From: Perca fluviatilis
Taxonomy: Eukaryota > Chordata > Actinopteri > Perciformes > Percidae
Assembly: GCF_010015445.1 (NCBI RefSeq)
Contig: NC_053120.1
Span: 4,996,614-5,060,613, forward strand
Reading direction: 5' to 3'
Length of the DNA stretch: 64,000 bases
Shown: positions 46,441 through 57,746 of the stretch, piece after piece
Layout of the letters: the number at the start of each line of letters is the position of its first letter
Numbering within the stretch: position 1 is the first letter of the stretch
Program-made: the position numbers and the translations under genes
Notes under the pieces: generated by a model
Database searches by the model: none
Seen by the model: only the letters and a program-made list of their open reading frames with translations
What the model was told of the DNA's origin: nothing

Positions 46441-46946
46441 GTCAAATGGCCTTTTGAATGGGAGTGCTAGGGGCACTACTATGATCACATCAAAATCAAT
46501 ATTTTTAAAACACAACATGACATTTTGCTCAAAATATCATCAGGGGCTCTCCAGCATTGAGAACATTGTTTGTGTACACAAAGTCTTTTTGACTGGCGAG
46601 ATGGCAGCGACCGGAAAAACCAACTGCTAAAGTGAGTCGTTCAAAACCTTTCTTTTTAGTAAACTCTGTGTACACAATGTTCTCAATGCTGGAGTTCATG
46701 TGTAGAGCCCCTGGGGATATTTCGAGCAAGGTTTCAGTGTTTTCAGTGTTTTCAGTGTTTTAAAAATAGCTATTTTGACGCTATCATAGTAGTGCCCCTA
46801 GTTCTCCCATTCAAAAGGCCATTTGACCCAAAACGAGAATACGGTCAATCTTAAAAGTGACGCTTCCGTCCTAATTATGCTTTTAAACGAATGTTTACAT
46901 TCACAAAAAGACCCTAGGTTGCATTTTGGCAAGAGTTACGCTTTAA

Positions 46947-48075
46947 CTTAAAAATTAGGTATAATGTCATATAAATTATGTTTATTGACCATGACCAAAT
47001 AACATCTGTTAAATGTGAATATTGTTCTAGTGTCTTCTCTCCTCTGGGACAGTAAACTGAATATCTTTGAGTTGTGGACAAAACAAGGCATTTAAGGACG
47101 TCATCTTGGGCTTTTGGGAAACACTGATCCACATTTTCTTTTTACATTTTATGACTTTTTATAGACTAAACAACTAATCCATTCATCCAGTAAATAATCC
47201 ACAGTTTAATCGACTATAGGAATAATATTTAGTTGCAGCCCAACTCTACTCGATGCTTCACTTTAATCTCATTAATCTAATCAATGTGTTCTTTGTCTCA
47301 TTTGTACCTAGAAGATTTTACTCCTTTACTTCTCCAGGGGGAAAAAAAACAGTATAAACAGCTCATTACAGTTTTATTACCCTCTGCCCTATACAGGCTG
47401 CAGTGTTGACTAATTAGCTGTTTGTAGGCGCGACACTGTGTGTCCACTATGAGTATCTATGAACAACAACCACTACCCCCCTTTTAATAGGTGTGTGTGT
47501 TCTCGTACTTCATGTGTCCCCAAAAGAACTGTGAAATTTGTATAATTTTAGTACAAAAAAGTACTCTGTGAGTAGTCATTTATTTGCAGGTTTAAGAATG
47601 AACCATGCAATGATAAAGTTGTTATTATTGCAGTAGTTACAAAGTTGTTTTGGCGTTTTTTTTCACATAGTAGTCTGGATCAATGACAGTTCATTTATCG
47701 GATAATCGCCACAACATCTGGTGCCGACAGAAGACCAAAAATTTCAAACTTTTACTTTTCCCCCTTGGTTCGGGGAACAACAACAACAACAAACTTCGAG
47801 CTAGCGAGATACACGCTGAAAATGGCAACTTTTGAAGAACATTTGGATAGTGCAACAAGGCAGGCCTGCTTGGTTCTTTCAGGGAATGATTATAAAGATT
47901 TATAAAGAATATGTTTAGGTGATTTCCTCTCTAACTGGGACGTTTTGGGACAGATTGGTGGGATTGATTGCTGTGGACAAAGTACACACAGAGATACAGT
48001 ACGTGCAGCTAATTTAAATAGCTCACGTTACTGTATTGTGTCAACAGTTAACTTCATTTAATATTGTATGTGGCG
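46947..48075. other. Unassigned AT-rich intronic DNA
   Basis: No exon with a credible splice pair and no named repeat seen. Within the proposed pde4dip intron. Confidence 0.3.
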
Positions 48076-48079
48076 TTTT

Positions 48080-48585
48080 CTTTTGCGGGGTGCAAATGTT
48101 CCACCAAATCAAGTTCCTTCAAGAGACTATTTAGCAGAGCCACTGTCGCTGCGTCTGGAGCTTAGCACCGCCCAAGAGGATTGTGATTGGTTTAAAGAAA
48201 CGCAAACAACCCAGAGCGTAGGTTTTGTTTCAACATTGGGAGGGGACACATTGAAACTGGGGGATCTGGGGGTCCTTCCACATAACATTTTGAGCATCAA
48301 ACACTTAGTTTACGGCATTGTGGTAAATTTGTATTTTTTTTTCTGGATCAATTCATGCTGGAAATGTCTTTTTTATCATAAAGGAAATTATTATTATTAA
48401 GTATTCTCCTTTATTGTTGAAAGGACAGCTATTTTTGTCTTTCATATTTTTTTGTGGGGATAAATCTACTTCTTCTAAATATTGGGGGGGGACATATCCC
48501 CTGCATCCGCCCCAAAATCTACGCCTATGGCAAGCTCTATCTCCACAGCGCTGGAGAGATAGAGTTGGCAATGCGAGACTATGTA
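48080..48585. mobile_element. TAGTCT-family element, inverted, with an insertion
   Basis: In reverse orientation AATCAAGTTCCTTCAAGAGA and GGATTGTGATTGGTTTAAAG match the family. The terminus GGCAATGCGAGACTA is at about 48569-48583. The 48230-48530 middle is foreign (ACATATTGGGGGGGGACATA nearby). A hairpin CTCTATCTCCACAGCGCTGG sits at 48535-48565. Confidence 0.55.
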
Positions 48586-48727
48586 GATAGTAAATGCTGT
48601 AAACATATTCTTTGTAAATCTTTACAATCATTCCCCGAAAGAACCAAGCAGGCCTGTCTTGTTGCACGATTCAACTTTCTGCAAAACTTGACATTTTCAG
48701 AGTGTTGCTCGCTAGCTCAAAGTTTGG

Positions 48728-48870
48728 GGAGCGTTCCCACAGCCCTATGTTCCCACATTTCTAAGATGTTTTTCAAAATTAGGCCCTATGTTCCCACATT
48801 TCCTTTTTCATAAATTTGTATCAGATTTATCCCCCTTTCTCCCAATTTGGTAGCCAATTACACTGCTGTA
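48728..48870. repeat. Copy of the CCCACAGCCCTATG element
   Basis: TTCCCACAGCCCTATGTTCC, CATTTCTAAGATGTTTTTCA and CCCCCTTTCTCCCAATTTGG align with 41395-41700 (in part inverted). Here there is a single minisatellite unit, suggesting the array at 41.4 kb expanded afterwards. Confidence 0.7.
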
Positions 48871-49074
48871 CAAAATATATTGTAATCCATTCTTCAGGAG
48901 GTGTTAAAGAGTCTTATAGCAGTGGGGACAAAGGATCCTGTACATCCGTTGAGCCAGACTAGGACAAAAGGAGAACATTATGTCAATAAGGGACCTCACA
49001 ATTACACTAACACAACATATTTATGTGTGTGTGTTTGCGTGGTTGTACCAGTGCGTCATTCATATCAGTGTTGT

Positions 49075-49275
49075 GTAATATTTTGTACCATTGCCCGCTC
49101 CAGGCCTCCATGAAGAATACCTTCCAGCTTTTTAATAATATTTAATGTGCCCACAATTTTTAAGGAACCGTCAGAAATCTTTGCTCTGCCAAAGCCGTCT
49201 TGATTACACACCCCCCGGGATCTGGCACCCCACCCCATTGGCCCTGCTTTTAAAGGAATAAAACACCAACTATTG
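49075..49275. other. Candidate conserved non-coding segment
   Basis: Unique stretch with words such as TTTTTAATAATATTTAATG and GCCAAAGCCGTCTTGATTAC, in an intron otherwise full of repeats. Conservation is unproven. Confidence 0.25.
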
Positions 49276-49381
49276 CACAAATCCCTTCTGTGTGGAGTTT
49301 TCTGGGAATGCTCCTGGCCTTTTAGAGACGCTAAGTTTGGCTTTGAGACGTCTTAAGACTTCTGGAAGTGTTTCAGCTGGA

Positions 49382-49497
<116 letters not shown>

Positions 49498-49712
49498 ACA
49501 CGGCCCATATATCCAGGTTTAATAGGGTTTTAATGAGGCAAGGGTTGATCAGGACGTTTCAGAGAAGCTGCTGTGTTTACATTTCAGCTCTGCTCCGTTT
49601 GAGTGATGATCCTCAACCACACTTGAACTATTTCAAATGTATGTACAGTCGGGATTTATGGTGCATTTGACATACGAAATGCATTTATGAGCATTTAATA
49701 CAGCCTTCTGAC

Positions 49713-50162
49713 CAGGGGTCTTTAAAGCTTTTTTAGGCCAACGACCCCTTAGCTGACAAAGAGACAGAGCAGGGACCCCCTACTACAGTATAACAATTGA
49801 GTAGCATATTAAACTGGCCAGATGGATGAAAATGGATGTATGGATAATGGTATTCATATATCAAGTTTTAATGTGAAACATACATGTGGAAGGCACAGTA
49901 AATCATAAAGCTTAACTGTATCTGAGCAGGGCCACACTAATGGCTACCTTACTTAACATCATCAATGTTAATTAAATGTTTTGTTTTTGTAAAAATAGGC
50001 CAATTCATCTTTGCTAATAATATGTGATTTCATCTTAATGTATATTTGAAGAAATATTTACATTTTTGAAAAAACAAACTTCCAAATACATATCAAACAA
50101 TAATTTTGCAGTAACTCTGAGGACCCCTCAGGTGTTTACGGACCCCCTGTTGAAGATCTCTG
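49713..50162. mobile_element. hAT-like MITE (CAGGGGTCTTTAAAG type)
   Basis: The left end is CAGGGGTCTTTAAAGC, and the right end in reverse complement is CAGAGATCTTCAACAGGGGG. ACGACCCC and GACCCCC words near both ends are inverted. Flanks TTCTGAC and TTCTAGG are a weak target-duplication match. Confidence 0.7.
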
Positions 50163-50297
50163 TTCTAGGCAGACCTGTTCGGTGTGTGCTTTTCTGAAAA
50201 CACAGCTGAAAAAAAACAATCTCTCAAGGTTGACTTAAGGTCTAGAGCTTTCAACCGAATCGCACAGCCTTCATCCGCAAAGGCAGTCTAGCATTGT

Positions 50298-50356
50298 TTA
50301 TTAAGGGTTAGGTTAGGGTTTGGGTAAGAGGTTAGGGTTAGGGGTTAGGGTAAACA
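50298..50356. repeat. Interstitial telomere-like (TTAGGG) repeat
   Basis: Degenerate GGTTAGGGTTTGGGTAAG-type repeats, five to six imperfect units. Confidence 0.75.
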
Positions 50357-50399
50357 GTCGTGACTAGTCGAACGACGAACGCCCTGCAACCAGTAAACA

Positions 50400-50792
50400 G
50401 TAACATAGCTCAAACACAGAGTTCGTGATTCGACTGCTCATGTTTTCCCAAGATGGTTCCTGCTTGTAAACATGAACGCTACTGTCTTTATAATCTATCT
50501 TTTTAATAAACTGTCTGTACACTTACAAAGTTCTCAAGGCTTCGGTTTACATGTAGGGACCCGCATTATGCTACCGTTGAAGTGTGGTGCTATTTTGAGC
50601 CTTGTTAGTGATATAAAATAGCGATTTACCATCTGCCCCAAAAGGTAGCGTTAGCAGTTAACCACCCATTTGCGCTAGCTTGTTTGAAGCTAGAGACACA
50701 TTCGATTAGCTTGAAAACATGTCCCAGAGAACGTTCGACTCGGTACACATATGTTCTTAACCCCTAGGTTCATTTTGCGCAGGAATTGTCCT
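50400..50792. mobile_element. T2-like element (AGGACAATTCC family), right portion
   Basis: The right end GCGCAGGAATTGTCCT precedes TTAA (50793-50796), with CCCCTAGGTTCATTTTG just inside. Internal GTAGCGTTCAT and CCATCTTGGGAAAAC (in reverse) are shared with 63437-64000. The left terminus was not found. It ends 46 bases before the pde4dip exon at 50839. Confidence 0.65.
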
Positions 50793-50838
50793 TTAAAGGA
50801 TATGTTATATTTACGTCTTTCTTTTTCTATCTGTGCAG

Positions 50839-50906
50839 ATTTCTCGTGTGATGAGATGAATAAAGGCCCACTGGTACAGATGCACAGCCTCAGAGAGTTT
50901 GAACAG
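50839..50906 (+). CDS. pde4dip: pde4dip (myomegalin) exon preceding the HLNDLKKEN exon
   Basis: PDE4DIP (myomegalin) is a large coiled-coil scaffold at Golgi and centrosome that binds PDE4D, AKAP9 and gamma-tubulin complexes. This 68-base exon has an excellent acceptor (TTTCTTTTTCTATCTGTGCAG) and donor (CAG|GTAGGA). It enters in phase 1 and leaves in phase 0. It encodes FSCDEMNKGPLVQMHSLREF followed by EQ. One mammalian PDE4DIP isoform, as I remember it, reads VQTQALRDFEK directly before HLNDLKKENFSLKLRIYFLE, with an exon boundary at that Lys/His junction. LVQMHSLREFEQ matches residue class, spacing and phase. The gamma-tubulin-binding (CM1-like) motif itself would be on the next exon, beyond 64000. 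The paralogue cdk5rap2 (EFENQITELKKEN) fits less well. Confidence 0.62.
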
Positions 50907-51207
50907 GTAGGAACATGTGCTCTGACACAACCCGTGTTTTCACACGGTGCATGCTTTCTGATGAAGTTTAAGAGTTTGATGCTGGCTCAATTCTTCCAGC
51001 AACATAAACTGAAAGTGTTGCTGGGAAAAAGCTTGTGGCGATGAGGCTCCAGTAGTGTTAGCGTGGCGCTGCCCAGGCTTGTCTCTGCTCCGTGGTAATC
51101 TCTACGTAGGTGTGTTTGGGAAGATGATGTGGCAACTGGAACTCTGCTTGAGACAAATGCTTCCCTTCTCTCCACAGCTCTTCTGTCTCTTCTACATGCT
51201 GATTAGT

Positions 51208-52294
51208 TGAATTGCAGCTGCAAGCAGTCAAGTGTTTTTACATGTTTCACACCATTTACCACAAATCATTCTTTAAATTATCACTGCTCAGTTTTCTAAA
51301 GAATGCTGCAGCGTTTGTAGATGCTCTAATGTGTGTTTCCCACCTTTTGAAACAGCCTAGATGTCCTTTTATTTCAGGCTTGAAACCAGCTTTTGTAACC
51401 TCATTCATTATGGAAATCATGCCTGAGCTTTGTTTGATGTCGGTTCTTTTCTTGTTGCGTGGTTACAGATTCCGTTGAAAGTCTGCACTAACAGCACACA
51501 CATACCCAGTGAGGAGAGATTCTTGCACTGAGCGACTGAAAACAGCTCACAAACTCACAAGTTGGCACATTTCAAGCACTGACTATCTTACAAAAGAAAG
51601 TCTTAAGCCCCTGACACACCAACCCAACGGCCGACCATCGGCAGAAAAGGCAGTCGGACTGATCAGTCGGCTCCCTGAGGTCCAAAAAGTGCCTCAGAAC
51701 ACACCGAAGCGACGCCAACTTGAGCGTACGTTCTGCACGTGTGCGAGACGTAATACATCTCCATAACAGCAGGCGGTGCAAATCTGTATTGTCGCCAAAA
51801 AAATGAAAACTGGCAGCCGATTGGACAAACGCGTCACGTGGGTCTGGCTGCTCCCGGATTTTACAACTGGGCATAATGGCGGCTCGTTCAGAATACGATC
51901 TCGTATTTTACGGAGATAGTTCACCGTTCAACGTGTTTCTGAAAACATTTTAAGCGAGAAATAAGCCATGCAGTTGCTGAATCTGTCTTCATTTCAGATC
52001 AACAAACGTCAGTTTAAAAGATTTTCATCAGATTTTGAGAGGCTTAGTCATGCTCATCCCGCTCATCATTTCCGGGTTAGCTCTTCACCAATCAAATAAG
52101 TCATTGAGTCCGACTGCCCGACCTCCGACCCAGCAAGTCAGGTCGGCCAAAATGATTGCCGACGGCTCCTCTGACGGACGACTGCATGGAACACACCAAA
52201 CTGACTCGAGTCAGTGACCTCGCCAGACTGTCCGACGGCCGATTATTGGGTTGGTGTGTCAGGGCCAGTACGCTGCCAGCCCCACAGCGCACTA
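51208..52294. repeat. Segmental duplication, copy A (with MITE insertion)
   Basis: 51208-51604 matches 58618-59472 of copy B (apart from an insertion in B). The match resumes at 52270-52294 (CGCTGCCAGCCCCACAGCGC). The gap is a MITE present only in copy A. The unit is not recognised as a known transposon. Confidence 0.85.
51607..52265. mobile_element. MITE with CCCTGACACACCAACCC ends
   Basis: CCCTGACACACCAACCCAA at the left end (51608 on) is perfectly inverted at the right end (to 52264). The interior has multiple GGCCGAC and CGGCCG words. Copy B of the surrounding duplication lacks it, which defines the insertion. TTAA precedes the left end, but the right flank is AGTA, so the duplication is unclear. 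Confidence 0.8.
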
Positions 52295-53200
52295 ATAACC
52301 CCTAAATCCTGGCTGGCCCCCTCACAACTGAAACGCTGCGTGAGTCAAAGATTTCCCTACCTTCCACAGTTCTTCTCTCTCTTATACATACTGTAATACT
52401 GTTTCTCCCATTATGTACACACTGACATGGATAATAAGGATGTTGCAACTCCAGGTTTTTCTTCGTTTGTCCCTGGCCCTGATACAGATCATTAAATATC
52501 AAGTATCTGCTAACACTGAATCCCTATCTGATATCCATATTTCCCACATACAGTAATACAGCTGCACAGTGCACATTTACAGGTCTATATTCAAAGCCTT
52601 GAAACCCTTAAGTTGCGCTTTTCCAACATATTTTTCTGATTCTGGTTTTCAACTGCACTAAAAGATTGTGATTTTTTTAGTGCTTCCGTTAGTTACTGGA
52701 TGGCATTTATGACCCACGATCACGTTACAGTCATGGACAGAGACTGAAAGAGATCTCAATGAGTACATCTGTGTTGTGTTATTGGACAGATTCACCCCTC
52801 TGGTCATCTGGCCGCTCTACATTATGGCAATGATTGGACCATTACGTGTTTTTTTCTAACAGCCTTCAACTTTAAAAGACCAGAAAAAAAGAGCAGATTT
52901 AAGCATTTCTCTGCAGTTGATTTGTCTAAGTGTGGACACAAACTGAACATAATTTTCATTTTGACAGATAAACGGCTATTTTAAAAGTTTCCATATTGCT
53001 GGGTGTATGTATCCTGCTGGCTTCGCCCTCCTATGTACGTCCGCTCAATTTTCATTTCCCTTCAGTACACCGTCTGGGTTTGCAGTATTTCCTTGGGTTT
53101 TCTCTGACCAAATCTTTGGCGGTCCAATCAGCGAACAGAGGGAGTGGCTTAGAACGATGATGTTGAGGTCGTGACGTGCGCTAGTTTGAGTTATAATTCC
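52295..53200. other. Unassigned intronic DNA
   Basis: 52320-52400 is a diverged duplicate of 51125-51205 (acceptor-like CTTCCACAGTTCTTCTCTCT against CTCTCCACAGCTCTTCTGTC). No other feature recognised. Confidence 0.35.
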
Positions 53201-53203
53201 GTA

Positions 53204-53440
53204 ATGGCGGCGGAGAAAGATGCGGTCCGTTGTTGCAACGCTGCCGAATATCCAGAAGTTAAAGCCCGAGCAAGAACAATCTTTGCTGAGTTGTGTCGGT
53301 GGCCATGATGTTGTGGCCCTCCTCCCTCACGGGGTTCGGGAACGGTTTGATTTTCCAGCTTGATCCGTTAGTGGTGAAGGAGTTGGCTAACGCTAGCGAT
53401 GCTAAGCCGATAGTTGTCATCTCCCCTCTTGTTAGCCTGG
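53204..53440 (+). pseudogene. Decayed RecQ-like helicase fragment
   Basis: From 53259 the frame reads LKPEQEQSLLSCVGGHDVVA then LLPHG. After a one-base insertion it continues FGNGLIFQLDPLVVKELANA to IVVISPLVSL. This matches the RecQ-type pattern: PTGFGKS Walker A (here PHGFGNG, so the key Lys is lost), YQL, then VVSPLISL motif Ia. An ATG at 53204 is one frame off. It stops at the TIR of the MITE at 53433. It is not functional, and is distinct in sequence from the fragment at 17058. Confidence 0.72.
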
Positions 53441-53615
53441 TCCTACCAGACAGTACGTAGGAGGGTGGAGCCCGGCTACCAGAGTGGCTCTGGGCAGATC
53501 CAATAGTTTTAAACTTCAGTAGTACCCGCCTTCAAGGAAGTTAACACTTGTCAATAGAGAGTGGCCAGACTCTCTGTACAAATGAAATGGACCAGAGTCT
53601 GGTAGGACCAGGCTA
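53433..53615. mobile_element. Short MITE with perfect 19-bp TIRs
   Basis: TAGCCTGGTCCTACCAGAC at 53433 is perfectly inverted at the right end (to 53615). It abuts the helicase relic, whose last codons (GTTAGCCTG) overlap the TIR. No clear target duplication. Confidence 0.85.
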
Positions 53616-53967
53616 GGGTGTACGGCTTGCAGCGAGTATGCTTGATCATAGCAAATACACAACAAGTTCTCCAAACCATAAGGCGATATGTGTCATTTTT
53701 CATAAAGCATTTCATAAAATAGTGCCCCTAGCATTGGCGGAAATAGGACCTCATATCTAAACCAGAGAACGTTGAATGCATTTTTTAACGTAACGTACGC
53801 GGTTTTGAACACATCATTAATGTTGTGAAATGATTGCAGTTTGGTTATTTTTAGGCACAGAAACTACTTGGTTACTGTATTTTAAGAAAAAGATTGTGGT
53901 TTGGATACAAATCTGAAGTTACTGAAGTTGCTACAAGTTCTGAAGATTATGCGTGTGTCGCTGAATG

Positions 53968-54360
53968 TAGTCTCACATTGCCAGACCTTCCTTCAGAGCA
54001 CTGCGGAGGAGGGTCTGGCGAGTCAGCATTCTGGGATGGGAGAAAAACGTGCTCTGGTTTATTAGCATTTCTTTAAACCAATCCCAATCGTCTTGGGCGG
54101 CGCTAAGCGCTGAACGGAGCCATGGTGCCTCTGCTAAACAGCCTCAGGAAGGAACTTGTTTTGGTGGAACATGTGTACGTTCAAAAGTAGTTTTAGTCGT
54201 GCAACAGGAAACTCAAATTGGACAGGTAGTCTAGCTAGCTGTCTGGATTTACCCTGCAGAGATCTGAGGAGCAGTTAACCATAGTCCTCAGAAATCCACC
54301 GGAGGTTAGAACGCCAACACAAAGGAAGAGGGAGGGGACGGACGTCTGGCCGAAATGAGG
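53968..54360. mobile_element. TAGTCT-family element, left end intact
   Basis: It starts TAGTCTCACATTGCCAGACC, with the hairpin-forming GACCTTCCTTCAGAGCACTG and its inverse, then the family body through CCACCGGAGGTTAGAACGCC. It ends where an inverted copy of the 22634/28909 repeat begins. Confidence 0.65.
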
Positions 54361-54364
54361 GACA

Positions 54365-54525
54365 TCTGGAACTTGGCGCTATCATACTACTTTGTCATCT
54401 TACTTCCTGCTTTGCTCCCGTCATAACTACTACGGCCACTAGAGGACGCTGTCACTATAAACGTGAATAAAGATCGTAATTGCTGCTTGTACAAACAACT
54501 TATGGGAGCATTTTCCAGGGGAGGA
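54365..54525. mobile_element. Inverted copy of the 22634/28909 repeat
   Basis: TACTTCCTGCTTTGCTCCCG, TACGGCCACTAGAGGACGCT and GGGGAGGACAGTCT are the reverse of GGAGCGAAGCCGGAAGTA, GCGCCCTCTAGTGG and AGACTGTCCTCCCC. A further piece in plus orientation lies at 55364-55490. Confidence 0.6.
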
Positions 54526-55294
54526 CAGTCTCCAAATCGTTTCACAGACAGAATCAAACATCAAAAGGTGCTATATGAATCCATAAATGAAACATTTGCA
54601 GATATATATTTTTTTCAGAAGTTGGAATCAAGCATTGTGTGTGTGAAAAGCCACACAGGTAAATAATGTCTTCTTGGTTCTGAACTGAGAAGATGAGAGG
54701 CGTAGTTTGGCTCTGGTTCTGTGCCAGAGTAATGGATTCTGGGAGCTTTGCCAGGTGCATTATGGGTCTGATATAACTCTGGAGGTGCTTGCTGCAATTA
54801 CCCGGTTCCCTTTTTCGTGAAGGACAGAGCTCTCGGAGGAGGGGAGGGGGTTGCTTGTAGTAATGCTAGATTGATGTGGAGAGTTTGGGTTGTATTGTGG
54901 AAAAGGTCAAATGACATGAAATCCGAAACTCCAGCAGGATGAGATCTAATCCGCTCGCTCCTGTGGAACAAACTGTCTGATCGATTCTGAGACACAGAAA
55001 GCCGCAGCATTAAAAAAAACAGACTGTGTTGTTTTTTCTTTACCTAAAAGCCTTTTTGACTTTTTAAACATGTGGTAATTTATAGAATCAAGAGGAAACA
55101 TTTTAAAGGCTTTGCATTGCACCTCATTTTACATCCCTTCAACTCTTTCTGTGCAAACTTTGGCACGAAATATTAACACATTTCGTTACAACTACACGTC
55201 TTATCGGTTCTTACTGACCAAAACCTGATCCAGGATCCAAAGTTGGGCCGGTTGTAAATTGTATTCAGTCTAATATGGACCAACAAGGCATGCC
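54526..55294. other. Unassigned intronic DNA
   Basis: No exon or recognised repeat. Confidence 0.3.
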
Positions 55295-55691
55295 AGTGGT
55301 GGAAAGTAACTAAATACATTTACTCAAGAACTTTAGTTCAGTACAATTTCATCAGACAACGGTAGAGAGTAGTATGAAAGCCCGAAATTCCGCATAGGGA
55401 AGTAGGTCGGGGGGATGGGTAAAAAAACACTGGACTTTCACCCAGGAGACCTGGGTTCATGTCCCGCTTGTCAAATTAAGGTAAATGAGATACAAATATA
55501 TAGATATGTGTCTATATGAGTGTCTATTACTGCAGGTGTGCAAACTATGAACAGGCTGTGAGTATGACTATGGGAATACAGAATACATAACTATACAGTA
55601 TGTACAGTGGTGCAAATTCTATTCTAGTATTTGAGGGCTTATACAATACGCACAGAGAATATACAATATGTACAGTACAGTAGTGCAAGAC

Positions 55692-55732
<41 letters not shown>

Positions 55733-55754
55733 TAATAATAATAATAATAATAAT
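55692..55754. repeat. (AAT)n microsatellite
   Basis: About 20 trinucleotide units with one ATTAAT interruption at about 55731. Confidence 0.97.
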
Positions 55755-55767
55755 CAGGACTACTTCA

Positions 55768-56183
55768 CCCTCCTGTTGTCTTCGGGTCAAATTTGACCCA
55801 TTTTCAAAAGATTCTATATCAGAAATTTGGGTTTCTTTCAACCTAATTGTCAAAGAAAATAACGTGGATGGTTCCCTTCAACGCTCAAGTAAAATAAATG
55901 ATCAGTTCACTACTTTCATTTAATTTGGGTGTTTTATTCAATTATATAGCATTTGGGGGGGAAATGTCAAAAGAAAGTTGAAAAAACTGACAAGAATTGT
56001 CAGTAAAAACCTTCATAAACAAGGGAAAATAACAACAAAAAAGTTGCTGAAAAGAAATCGAGAAAAACAGCAGAAAAAGTGTCAAACAACGTGCCAAATA
56101 ATTCAACAAAATCGAAAAAGTGACAAACGTCTGGAAAAACTTTGTCAAAAGATGGTTTGATAGACGGGAAGACAATGCAAGGG
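55768..56183. mobile_element. piggyBac-like MITE
   Basis: The left end is CCCTCCTGTTGTCTTCGGG. The right end GACGGGAAGACAATGCAAGGG precedes TTAA (56184-56187). The left flank is TTCA, a mutated TTAA. The interior includes GACAAACGTCTGGAAAAAC-type units. Confidence 0.75.
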
Positions 56184-56330
56184 TTAAGCAAATTTTGCTG
56201 CTAACAATCTACTTTTACTCAAGTGGAATTTTGAACGCAGGCCTTTAAATTGAGTGTTTTGTACACTGTGGTATTTATACTTTTACTTAAACAAAGGATC
56301 TGAGTTCTTCTTCTGCCTCTGGTGTATACT

Positions 56331-57083
56331 CACCAAGACTCCACGGTCAAATATGTGCAGAGGAAGACGCTGTTGCATTTTCAAGCCAAACAGTTTGGAA
56401 ACCAGTGTGTTAAAGCTCAGTGTTCTTTTGTGATAAAGCGCTACGGTTGTAAATATGGGAGGTAATTAAGACCTTGGCTTGAAGACACCCTGTAGAAAAA
56501 TATGACCTTTGAATCATAATGTTTGGACCCGTCAAACAAAAGTAGGTCAGATGCATAAATTAAGATGTAGATTGTGCCCGAGGATGGATGTTCTAAACTG
56601 TGTATATAAAGCTGAAAGCATGTTTCCCTCTGCAGCATTGAGACATAACAGAAATCATTTTTAACTTACAGTAAAGATGGCAGAGCTGCAGAGGAGGAAT
56701 GATTTACTCCCACATGTGGAAACCTGCTGTTGATTCAAATCAGCCAGCGCCGTGTGACATACGCAACTGTGCTGGCTTTAAGTTTGTGTAATGTTTCATT
56801 ATAGAGAGCGGTGAAGTCCCTCCTCTTTCCGGTGGACCACCGTGGGACCTTATTTCATAAAAAATATGTACAGTAGTGATTCTGTTTGAATTGAGCCATT
56901 CATTTACTCAACTTTGGGGCGAGTAGTCTGTCTCATTATGTATTTTCACAGTCTTGTACTTCAGGGTTTCCCCCAGTGTGGGGAATAATTTTTTATGTAT
57001 TTTTAAAACTACAGTTACACTGCGGCAGCTCGGTTGGAAACTTAGACATATTTTCAAATCTCCAGTTAGCTTTTAGCACTGAC
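56331..57083. other. Unassigned intronic DNA
   Basis: No exon with a credible splice pair and no named repeat seen. Confidence 0.3.
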
Positions 57084-57087
57084 TTAA

Positions 57088-57742
57088 AGGGTAACTACCG
57101 TTTTTTTCAACCTGAACCCTTTGAATCCCATGTTTTTGTGTCTAAATGACTGATGGGAACAAAAGTCTCTGACATTGGTCCAGTATTAAGTGAGATAGCT
57201 GCAGTCGGCAGCAGCAAAACAAGCTCCAATGTAAGTTAACAGGACAATTATCCAGCTTGTATTTACCTTCGCAAAAGTGCTCGTGTTGCCACTGACAAAC
57301 TGAGATTATTATTCTTAGTGTCTGACAACAATATGGAAAGGATTTCTAAGGAGGTCGACCTTTCTGTTAAAGAGTAAGATCCTTTTTTTAAACATAAAAA
57401 CATCCGCAAAATTGCGTTCTCTAAACCCACCAGATTCCATGTAAATAAACAGTAATTTTAGTATCGTAAAATACACTTCATTCAGAGTCGACAGAAACAA
57501 AATAAAACTATGAAAAGCCGGTTTGATTTGTCTTTCCACTTTTCCAGCCATCACAACTCTAGTTTTGGTGTTAATCAACACATAGTTTACCGATTTACAT
57601 GTGAAAATATGTTGGCTGTATACACGCTAAAAGTATTGTTTTTTTAAATGGAGTCTGGTGGGTTTAGTGCTAGCGACTTCAGAGCTGTTTCTGGCCCCTA
57701 AGACACAAAATCATAGGAAAATAGGGTGCAGGTAGTTACCCT
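57088..57742. mobile_element. T2-like element, AGGGTAACTACC family, both ends
   Basis: AGGGTAACTACC follows TTAA (57084-57087), and GGTAGTTACCCT precedes TTAA (57743-57746). It shares its interior with 9535-9987 and 30720-31437, partly in the opposite orientation. It is the best reference copy for the family. Confidence 0.85.
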
Positions 57743-57746
57743 TTAA

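Larger units (their letters stand above)
45620..46942. mobile_element. Large foldback T2-like element with nested insertions
   Basis: The left end AGCGTAACTCTCGCCAAAAT follows TCAA (45616-45619), and the right end is its inverse before TTAA (46943-46946). The TIRs run about 48 bp with one mismatch (through GACCCTAGGTTGCATTTTGG). An inner inverted pair surrounds 46600 (GGCCTTTTGAATGGGAG; GAGAACATTGTTTGTGTACA). piggyBac-like and LINE pieces occupy 45689-46440. It lies in the intron between the two pde4dip exons. Confidence 0.8.
55295..56330. mobile_element. hAT-like element (CAGTGGTGGAA type) with nested MITE
   Basis: The left end is CAGTGGTGGAAAGTAACTAA with TTTACTCAAG inside. The right side has TTTTACTTAAACAAAGGATC and a degraded terminus near TTCTTCTGCCTCTGG. 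It is related to 6362-6897. It is interrupted by a repeat piece (55364-55490), (AAT)n and the piggyBac-like MITE at 55768. Confidence 0.6.
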
